Translations under genes and position numbers: made by a program
Shown: positions 1 to 5,345 of the stretch, in pieces
Layout: every line of letters begins with the position of its first letter
Position numbering within the stretch: the stretch's first letter is position 1
From: Eubacterium sp.
Lineage (GTDB): Bacteria; Bacillota; Clostridia; Oscillospirales; Acutalibacteraceae
Direction of reading: 5' to 3'
Assembly (NCBI GenBank): GCA_029052085.1
Contig: JAIDJS010000164.1
Location: forward strand, 1-7,872
Length of the DNA: 7,872 bases
Notes under the pieces: generated by a model
What the model saw: the letters and a program-made list of their open reading frames with translations, nothing else
Database searches by the model: none
What the model was told of the DNA's origin: nothing

Positions 1-90
1 CTTCATATCAAGATTGAAATAATAAATGCTGAAGGTTAAAACAAAAAGAGCTGCAATAACAATTAAAACAATGATTAAAGCTTTTAACAT
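1..90 (-). CDS. Small membrane protein, 3' partial
   Basis: Thirty codons are visible before the window ends. They begin MLKALIIVLIVIAAL, continue through a hydrophobic stretch to about residue 20 and end with aromatic and polar residues (YYFNLDMK). This predicts one N-terminal transmembrane helix or an uncleaved signal anchor; there is no lipobox cysteine. The start is supported by an AAAGGA ribosome binding site (105-100) with 9-base spacing and by the stop of the activator gene abutting it as TAAATG, so it is probably the fifth gene of the operon. I do not recognise the family. Membrane attachment suggests it could tether the complex or link it to a membrane electron source, but that is inference. 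Confidence 0.7.
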   Translation of the reverse strand, partial: MLKALIIVLIVIAALFVLTFSIYYFNLDMK

Positions 91-882
91 TTATGCCATT
101 CCTTTCTGCCTTGCATATTCAGCGGCACCGAGTGCGCCCATAAGCTGAGGGTCAATATCAAGATCAACAACCTTGATTTTAAGTACATGCTCAATAGCCT
201 TTTTAAGACCTGCATTTTTTGCGCAACCGCCTGTAAGTGTAATACTGTCTGTTGCACCTGCTTTTTTTGCCATAACAAAACAGCGTTTCGCAACAGCCAG
301 CTGAATACCTGCTGCAATTTCGTCCATAGGCTTGCCCTCGCCGACAAGAGAGATAACCTCAGATTCGGCAAAAACAGTGCATTGAGCAGTGATAGGAATT
401 GTGTTTTTTGCCTGCAATGAAAGCTGGCAGAATTCAGGAAGTGTCATTTCAAAAGCATTTGCCATAGCCTCAAAGAAGCGTCCTGTTCCTGCTGCGCATT
501 TATCATTCATAGCAAAGTTTTTAACAGTACCGTCCGTATCAATGGCAATACCCTTAACGTCCTGACCGCCGATATCAATAATAGCCTTAACCCCCGGGTT
601 AGTAACATGAACGCCCATTGCATGACAGCTGATTTCTGAAATGTTTTCATCCGCAAAAGGTACCTTGTTTCTTCCGTATCCGGTACCGATTAAATAGCTG
701 AGCTCCTCGGCTGATTTGATATCATCAACCTTGCTGATAGCCTCTTCAAGTGCAAGCTCGGCACTTTTAACGGGATTAATTTTACTTCTGATTGTTGCAT
801 CGGAAACGATTTTGCCCTCTTCATCAAGTATTACACATTTAGCGTAGGTTGAACCTACGTCACATCCACCAAAATATTTCAT
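91..882 (-). CDS. ATP-dependent activator of 2-hydroxyacyl-CoA dehydratase (HgdC-type, archerase)
   Basis: This 263-residue ASKHA-fold ATPase matches the usual HgdC length (about 260). Known members are homodimers sharing one [4Fe-4S] cluster that inject an electron into the dehydratase on ATP hydrolysis, with ferredoxin or flavodoxin as donor. Visible motifs are the phosphate-binding GCDVGSTYAKCVILD (6-20), GTGYGRNKV (66-74), DIGGQDVKGI (103-112), MNDKCAAGTGRFFE (C129), AQCTVFAESEVISL (C168) and LTGGCAKNAGL (216-226). C129 and C168 are the bridging cluster cysteines expected from the family. The ATG at 882 has AAGGAG (897-892) 9 bases upstream, within the 22-base gap after the larger subunit. 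Its linkage to two HGD-D subunits is the classic arrangement and is strong evidence that those proteins work by ATP-driven electron transfer. Its stop TAA directly abuts the next ATG. Confidence 0.95.
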   Translation of the reverse strand: MKYFGGCDVGSTYAKCVILDEEGKIVSDATIRSKINPVKSAELALEEAISKVDDIKSAEELSYLIGTGYGRNKVPFADENISEISCHAMGVHVTNPGVKAIIDIGGQDVKGIAIDTDGTVKNFAMNDKCAAGTGRFFEAMANAFEMTLPEFCQLSLQAKNTIPITAQCTVFAESEVISLVGEGKPMDEIAAGIQLAVAKRCFVMAKKAGATDSITLTGGCAKNAGLKKAIEHVLKIKVVDLDIDPQLMGALGAAEYARQKGMA

Positions 883-904
883 ATGAATTATCTCCTTATT
901 CTAA

Positions 905-2446
905 TTACCAAGCCATTGTATCGTCAAAATCTACCAGAGTAGGGTCTACAGGTTCCTCCTGAAGAACAGTTGTCATATATTTATTGATCTGCTCTCTCAT
1001 ATCACGTCTTGAAATTGTTCTTGGATCCATAAGATCCTGAGGAACCCATATGAAATTAATATTTCTTTCCCTTGCCTGATCGTCAAAAATACCATTAAGT
1101 CCGTCCATACCCTTGCAGGATATCTGGTCATACATAATTACTGTATCGGCATTGAATTCCTCGCAGATTCTCCAAAGTTCATCAACAACATTCTGATATC
1201 CGCCCTTGGTATGCTTTCTCATAGTTGTTCGCTGAAGCGTTTTGGCGTATGTAGCAAGTGATTTATCCTTGTTTTCCGTATCGTACATTATGTAGGAAAT
1301 CATAGTTTCCATATCCATAACAACGTTGATGCCCCAGCAGTTTTCAAGCCAGTTTGCAAGGCTTGTATAGTAGTTTGCAGGGCAGGACCAAACAATAGCC
1401 CTGTGGCGCATTTCCTTTGAAACCTTTTCCTTTTTCTCATAGCCCTTCATCATAAGCTTGTTAACCTTTTTATCGGTTTTCAGGAATCGCTTGTCAAAGC
1501 CGCCTGAGAGGTGGAAATAGAATAATCTGTAAAGCCAGAAGGTAGCGCCTGTCATCTGCGGATAATCCGTTTTGTTGACATCCCATTTCTGAAGCTCATA
1601 TTCAAGCTGCTGGTTGTAGATTTTCATTGCATCAAAATAAGCGTTCCAGTCAAATTTCTCGCCGGTCTGCTCTTCAATGAATTTAATGCAGGCTTTTACC
1701 TCATCAACCGCGTATTCTTGTACCTCTTCTTCCGTATATCTTAATGGTACATTAACAACGTGTGAAGGAAGATTAAAACGCCTGTCAATATATGCAGAAT
1801 TCATTGTTGAACCATCACAGGGCATATTACAGGATAAAAAGCATTTGCCGAACATCGGATAATCATCGTTGATTGCAACACCTGCCTCGGCAGACGGAAG
1901 CGGACATACATCCGCAGGAACACCGTAGCTTTCGGTAAGATCAAGATAAGGCGGTGTAATATGCTGGTCAACCATTGATGAAAGGAAGATTGGAATTGTC
2001 TGTACAGGCACGCCGTAAAGATTCGGAAAGCCCGCCATAAGCTCAAAGGAAAAAAGCTCATCCATGCAAACAACCCTGTCGGAAAATTTGTCATTCGGAT
2101 GGAAATGCTTATCATGCTTAAAGAGCATATGAATCATATCTGTAGTATGCTTGATGATAGCATCAAAATGAAGATGGGCAATGCGAAGATGTGTACCGCG
2201 TAAACCCTCAACATGGCGGTCTATCCATGCCGGAGCGGAAAGATAACTTGCCATCCAGCGGTAGCTCCATAAGCCCTTTACAGTGGATATGGGTGCTTTT
2301 AGCACCATTTTAATCATGTCTTTCCATGTAATGAGCCATCGGTAATAGTCATACATTGTATCTTTAAATCCGCGCCATTCTCTGTGTTTTAAAATGCCCG
2401 TTTTGGGTTGATGCAGATTGCCCAGATTTTTAGGTTGATTTGCCAT
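905..2446 (-). CDS. 2-hydroxyacyl-CoA dehydratase family protein, larger subunit with N-terminal extension
   Basis: This 513-residue protein is the presumed partner of the smaller HGD-D subunit. The family-like core starts near residue 122 (DRVVCMDELFSFELMAGFPN). It continues with ADVCPLPSAEAG (C181), a cysteine cluster KCFLSCNMPCDGSTM (C202, C206, C210), a middle VWSCPANYYTSLANWL (C355) and IMYDQISCKGMDG (C444). C181, C206 or C210, and C444 occupy places equivalent to cluster ligands in the family. About 120 N-terminal residues, rich in Trp, Tyr, His and Lys, exceed the usual family start, so the protein is longer than most subunits (about 380-480). No signal peptide is evident. The ATG at 2446 follows the previous stop by one base, with a perfect AAGGAGG (2462-2456) inside the upstream gene, so translation is probably coupled. 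Divergence from characterised dehydratases makes the reaction uncertain. Confidence 0.85.
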   Translation of the reverse strand: MANQPKNLGNLHQPKTGILKHREWRGFKDTMYDYYRWLITWKDMIKMVLKAPISTVKGLWSYRWMASYLSAPAWIDRHVEGLRGTHLRIAHLHFDAIIKHTTDMIHMLFKHDKHFHPNDKFSDRVVCMDELFSFELMAGFPNLYGVPVQTIPIFLSSMVDQHITPPYLDLTESYGVPADVCPLPSAEAGVAINDDYPMFGKCFLSCNMPCDGSTMNSAYIDRRFNLPSHVVNVPLRYTEEEVQEYAVDEVKACIKFIEEQTGEKFDWNAYFDAMKIYNQQLEYELQKWDVNKTDYPQMTGATFWLYRLFYFHLSGGFDKRFLKTDKKVNKLMMKGYEKKEKVSKEMRHRAIVWSCPANYYTSLANWLENCWGINVVMDMETMISYIMYDTENKDKSLATYAKTLQRTTMRKHTKGGYQNVVDELWRICEEFNADTVIMYDQISCKGMDGLNGIFDDQARERNINFIWVPQDLMDPRTISRRDMREQINKYMTTVLQEEPVDPTLVDFDDTMAW

Positions 2447-2447
2447 A

Positions 2448-3644
2448 TTATTTCGCCTCCTTTTCTTTCTGGATTTTCTTTATTTCAAGGCTTTCAACAA
2501 AAGCCTGAACACGTGTTCTAAGCTGACCGGATGCACTTGCTGTATACTGTCTGTCAACCGTAACGGACGGAATGCCGTATTCGTTGGTCATAATATGTGA
2601 AGCAAGGGCTCTTTCGTATCCCCAGTATTCGCAGAATTTTATCTGCTCATAGATTACACCGTCAGCGTGATAATCCTGAACAAGCTGTTTTACATATTCT
2701 TTTCTGCCGTCAACTTTCTCTCTGCTCATATAGCGCGGGCATTGGCAGGTTTTCATATAGTGAAGCACAATCTGTTCAAGTACATCGCCGTCGTCAGTAA
2801 GCTGGATTTCTTCTCTTCCGGGAAGGGAGCCGAAGCAATATCTGTCCGCAACAACAAGAGCGCCGGAGTCTTCAATCAGCTTTGTGAAATCAGGATCATC
2901 CATTTCTGAGCCGACAACAACAACCTTTGCTCGGTAATTTTTCTTTTCGTCGGTAATTCTTGTTTTTAGTTCTTCGGCTGTTTCACGCAGCTTATCAATA
3001 ATCAGATATTTCGGACAGCAGTATGTAACAAGATTGATAACATGAAATTCATAGCCGGTTATTCTTGGGTTTTCTTCTTTTCTGTATTCTCCGATTTCGG
3101 TAATCAACCGGCAGATTTCGTTGTGCTCTTCAACTGCTTTTCGCAGTGATTCCTCGCTGATATCAACGCCGTAAACCTCTTTCAGCTTATCAAGTACCTT
3201 AATCTGCATCTGATTTCTGTAGTGCTTGATAGTATGCGGCTCTATCTTAAATGGAATGTCTGCAACTGTTAAAAAGAATTTCTCGTTTTCAACAAGATTA
3301 AGAAGTGTAAAATGCTCATAGCATCTGTTCATTTCCGAGCAGGATTCCGAAGCAATGAGTGCTGACAGGAAATTGTATCCTCCCTCAATTGCACGCTCTA
3401 AAATTGCTTTTGAATATCCGCAGAGATATGAGCTGAGATAATAGGTTGCAATATCCATTGAGCCTGTTCTCGGTGCTCTGAGTCTTACTGAAAAGCAGTT
3501 ATCAAGGTTGAGCAGAACCTCAGGAATGTGATAGCAGGTATAGGCAAGTGCCTTTTTACCTTCTGAGGTTGCCTGCTTTACAAGGTCGTTGTTTGCCTCC
3601 TGCAGCAGGTTTTCAAAATAAATTAAATGTTTTAAATCCTTCAT
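2448..3644 (-). CDS. 2-hydroxyacyl-CoA dehydratase family protein, smaller (HgdB/BcrB-like) subunit
   Basis: This 398-residue protein belongs to the HGD-D family (2-hydroxyglutaryl-CoA dehydratase/benzoyl-CoA reductase), whose cytoplasmic [4Fe-4S] subunits carry out radical dehydration or reduction. The C-terminal block is diagnostic: IYEQIKFCEYWGYE (C338) then YGIPSVTVDRQY and GQLRTRVQAFVESLE. The N-terminal block has AYTCYHIPEVLL (C37), YLCGYSKA (C75) and SESCSEMNRC (C102, C108). C75, C102 or C108, and C338 are the likely cluster ligands. Extra cysteines (CC at 209-210, CQC at 300-302) are notable. Length is close to usual for the smaller subunit (about 370-430). I chose ATG at 3644, overlapping the upstream TGA as TGATG, with AGGGG 7 bases before it; an in-frame TTG at 3647 is an alternative. 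Substrate unknown; partner is the next gene. Confidence 0.88.
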   Translation of the reverse strand: MKDLKHLIYFENLLQEANNDLVKQATSEGKKALAYTCYHIPEVLLNLDNCFSVRLRAPRTGSMDIATYYLSSYLCGYSKAILERAIEGGYNFLSALIASESCSEMNRCYEHFTLLNLVENEKFFLTVADIPFKIEPHTIKHYRNQMQIKVLDKLKEVYGVDISEESLRKAVEEHNEICRLITEIGEYRKEENPRITGYEFHVINLVTYCCPKYLIIDKLRETAEELKTRITDEKKNYRAKVVVVGSEMDDPDFTKLIEDSGALVVADRYCFGSLPGREEIQLTDDGDVLEQIVLHYMKTCQCPRYMSREKVDGRKEYVKQLVQDYHADGVIYEQIKFCEYWGYERALASHIMTNEYGIPSVTVDRQYTASASGQLRTRVQAFVESLEIKKIQKEKEAK

Positions 3645-4405
3645 CAAATTACCCCTATTCTGTTTAACGCTTCTTTAACACCTTTAACAACATTTGACTC
3701 TGCAGGAAGATTGAAAATATTCTCTCCCTGTATATCAAACATTGATAAATTTTTATCATCTGCAATATAGCTTAAAACTTCTATACCATTTGTGTTGATA
3801 TATTCCTTAAGAGCTTCATCTGCCATACGGTTTATGATTGCACCGATTTTGTCATACATAACAAGCTCATCGGCAACGCTTTTAATCGTGTTTATTACCT
3901 GGCAACCCTTTTTGCTCGGGTCGGTAATCATCAACAGATGTGTAACCTTTTCCATAACTCTGCGGTTAATCTGCTCAATGCCTGCCTCTCCGTCGATTAC
4001 AACATAATCAAACTCATTAGAGAGAATAGCAATAACCTCTTTAAGATATGAGTTGATTTTGCAGTAGCAGCCTGCTGTTTCCGGTCTGCCGACAGCGATA
4101 AAGGAATAGCCGTCGGTTTCAACAAGGGCATCAAATATACGATATTTTGCTTCACCGAGAAGCTCAATAGCGCCTCTTGTATCGCCCTCGTCAACAGACG
4201 CAATAATTTCTTTTCTGATATCGTCTATTGTCATGTTTACATCAATGCCAAGTGCTGTTGAAAGCCCTACAGCGGGATCGGCATCAATGGCAAGTATTTT
4301 TTTGTCCGGATATTTTTCTACCAGACAGCGCACAATTGTTGCAGAAAGAGAGGTTTTTCCAACTCCGCCCTTTCCTGCAACAGCAATAATTGTTGCTTTA
4401 TTCAT
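3644..4405 (-). CDS. CooC-like P-loop ATPase (nickel-insertion/CODH maturation family)
   Basis: This 253-residue protein belongs to the SIMIBI class (MinD/NifH/CooC). It has the deviant Walker A GKGGVGKT (11-18, with signature K12), the Walker A' stretch IDADPAVGLS (40-49) and the switch II-like VIDGEAGIEQINR (136-148). GRPETAGCYCKIN carries the C113-x-C115 motif; in CooC, that CxC at the dimer interface binds nickel or zinc and is linked to Ni insertion into CO dehydrogenase. Length matches CooC (about 250-260 residues). No CODH or acetyl-CoA synthase gene is in the window. Instead it opens an operon of 2-hydroxyacyl-CoA dehydratase-family subunits, with its stop overlapping the next start (TGATG). 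I infer a maturation or metallocluster-loading role for that enzyme. It is not the HgdC-type activator, which is encoded separately at 882-91. The start ATG at 4405 has GGTGAT at a 5-base spacing. Confidence 0.85.
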   Translation of the reverse strand: MNKATIIAVAGKGGVGKTSLSATIVRCLVEKYPDKKILAIDADPAVGLSTALGIDVNMTIDDIRKEIIASVDEGDTRGAIELLGEAKYRIFDALVETDGYSFIAVGRPETAGCYCKINSYLKEVIAILSNEFDYVVIDGEAGIEQINRRVMEKVTHLLMITDPSKKGCQVINTIKSVADELVMYDKIGAIINRMADEALKEYINTNGIEVLSYIADDKNLSMFDIQGENIFNLPAESNVVKGVKEALNRIGVI

Positions 4406-4423
4406 TATTCATCACCATTAAAT

Positions 4424-4452
4424 ATTATAATTCTTCCAAGACAATAAATCAA
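4424..4452 (-). promoter_or_regulatory. Sigma-A-like promoter of the dehydratase-family operon
   Basis: The minus strand has TTGATT (4452-4447), a 17-base spacer and a perfect TATAAT (4429-4424). The predicted start point near 4417 would give a leader of only about 12 bases, just enough to hold the GGTGAT ribosome binding site (4416-4411). It lies in the 144-base gap downstream of a strong terminator, where an operon promoter is expected. The rest of the gap is AT-rich, with a Rex-like imperfect repeat directly upstream (4458-4475) and no other gene. Assignment rests on sequence match and position only. Confidence 0.65.
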
Positions 4453-4457
4453 GAAAT

Positions 4458-4475
4458 TTGATATTTTTTTCACAA
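4458..4475 (-). promoter_or_regulatory. Possible Rex-like operator upstream of the operon promoter
   Basis: On the minus strand the sequence TTGTGAAAAAAATATCAA resembles the Rex redox-repressor consensus TTGTGAAnnnnTTCACAA, matching 11 of 14 defined positions. It lies 5 bases upstream of the predicted -35 element. Rex senses NADH/NAD+ and often controls fermentation genes in Clostridia, so it would make sense here. One half-site is good and the other degraded, and the region is very AT-rich, so chance similarity is quite possible. Confidence 0.25.
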
Positions 4476-4498
4476 TAAAATCAGTTTTGTATTGTAGC

Positions 4499-4526
4499 AA
4501 AAAAGACAGCTCGTATGAGCTGTCTT
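4499..4526 (-). terminator. Intrinsic terminator after the phosphotransferase gene
   Basis: A perfect 10-base-pair inverted repeat (AAGACAGCTC at 4503-4512 and GAGCTGTCTT at 4517-4526) encloses a 4-base loop. On the minus strand it is followed by a run of six T (4504-4499, sharing its first two bases with the stem end). It lies 24 bases past the stop of the kinase gene. The T-run is on the minus-strand side only, so it acts in that direction. It separates the adhE/kinase block from the dehydratase-family operon. Confidence 0.92.
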
Positions 4527-4549
4527 AATTTATTGCTTATATTGCCGGC

Positions 4550-5290
4550 TTACTCGAAATCAACAACGTTTACCCAAGAATCAAGAAGTTCTTTTTCTCC
4601 CTCGATATTCTTTGTGCTTTCTGAGCATGCAACGATTGGCATCCACTGCTGAACAAGCTGCTTCGGAATATCAGCCTTTTTGCAGAAGAGGTTAAGATAT
4701 TTTTCAGCCAATGTCTTGTTATCCTGAAGGCAGAATAAAAGATAGGTTCTTGCTGCATCTGCAGATGCGTTGCCCTGTGTTGCGTGTGCCCAGTCAATAA
4801 TATAGTATTCGCCGTCCGGTGTTACTATGATGTTTGACGGACAAAAGTCGCCGTGAAGCACCTTGCTGTGCTTTTTAACGCCTTCCAAGCGATTATGAAG
4901 ATCAAATCGAATGGTTGCATCATATGCTGATGCACTGATTTTGGCGTGCATCTTATCCTTGATTTTGTTGAGATGGATAGCTTTTTTTGAATGAATTTCA
5001 TTCTGAATATCAACAAATATATCAAGATACTCGTCTTCCTTCTCGGGATTTTCAGCCATAAGCTCTGAAAGTGTTTTGCCCTCAATATATTTTCTTGTGA
5101 TAGCCCAGCCGTTTTCGGTTTTCTTAACATCAAGAAGCTTTGGGATTTTTAATCCTGTTTCCTCAACTCTTGCATTATTAAGGGCTTCATTAAGCACCTC
5201 TGCCTTTGTAAATGTTTCGTCAAATTCTTTAACGAGCTTATCGCCGTCACGATAAATCTTTTTGTGTTCTCTTTCTAAAATTGTTGCCAT
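4550..5290 (-). CDS. Aminoglycoside phosphotransferase/choline kinase-fold protein
   Basis: This is a 246-residue cytoplasmic protein of the APH/LicA kinase-like fold, which transfers phosphate from ATP to a small-molecule hydroxyl. The Brenner-type catalytic loop HGDFCPSN has D148 as likely catalytic base and N153 as metal ligand, and the DFG-equivalent is IIDWAHA with D166. The N-lobe has a short beta-rich start (KIYRDGDKLVKEF), with K21 a candidate ATP-binding lysine, and the hinge region is ITRKYIEGKTLSELM. It is shorter than typical resistance APH enzymes (about 260-300 residues), and I infer a housekeeping or metabolic role rather than drug resistance. The ATG at 5290 is preceded by AGGGGG (5303-5298) at 7 bases. 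It lies 55 bases after adhE, with its own promoter and terminator, so it forms a single-gene unit. The substrate cannot be predicted from sequence; choline, a sugar or a nucleoside are possible. Confidence 0.85.
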   Translation of the reverse strand: MATILEREHKKIYRDGDKLVKEFDETFTKAEVLNEALNNARVEETGLKIPKLLDVKKTENGWAITRKYIEGKTLSELMAENPEKEDEYLDIFVDIQNEIHSKKAIHLNKIKDKMHAKISASAYDATIRFDLHNRLEGVKKHSKVLHGDFCPSNIIVTPDGEYYIIDWAHATQGNASADAARTYLLFCLQDNKTLAEKYLNLFCKKADIPKQLVQQWMPIVACSESTKNIEGEKELLDSWVNVVDFE

Positions 5291-5312
5291 AAAGACACCC
5301 CCTGTAAACTTT

Positions 5313-5341
5313 ATTATATCTTAATCAGGTATAATATTCAA
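5313..5341 (-). promoter_or_regulatory. Sigma-A-like promoter of the phosphotransferase gene
   Basis: On the minus strand there is a -35-like TTGAAT (5341-5336) and a perfect -10 TATAAT (5318-5313), separated by the optimal 17 bases. It sits in the 55-base gap between the adhE stop and the next start, and its predicted start point near 5306 falls just ahead of the ribosome binding site. It suggests the kinase gene can be transcribed separately, although read-through from adhE is also possible because no terminator is visible between them. In AT-rich DNA such matches can occur by chance; spacing and position support it. Confidence 0.6.
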
Positions 5342-5345
5342 GTAA

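Noticed and set aside
843..859. Perfect inverted repeat CGTAGGTT-G-AACCTACG near the start of the activator gene.
   Set aside because: It encodes the conserved VGSTY phosphate-binding motif, so it is most simply explained by protein conservation; it could form a 7-bp RNA hairpin early in the message but nothing else supports a regulatory role.
1801..2115. 104-codon minus-strand frame inside the larger dehydratase-family subunit.
   Set aside because: It is an alternative frame fully within a well-supported gene with its own ribosome binding site and family motifs.
3645..3647. TTG as start of the smaller subunit.
   Set aside because: The ATG three bases downstream has better ribosome binding site spacing and forms the common TGATG stop-start overlap; TTG remains possible and changes only one residue.
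5291..5345. Possible terminator for adhE in the short gap after its stop.
   Set aside because: Only weak AT-rich complementarity is present, without a GC-containing stem or following T-run on the minus strand; the region is better read as a promoter.
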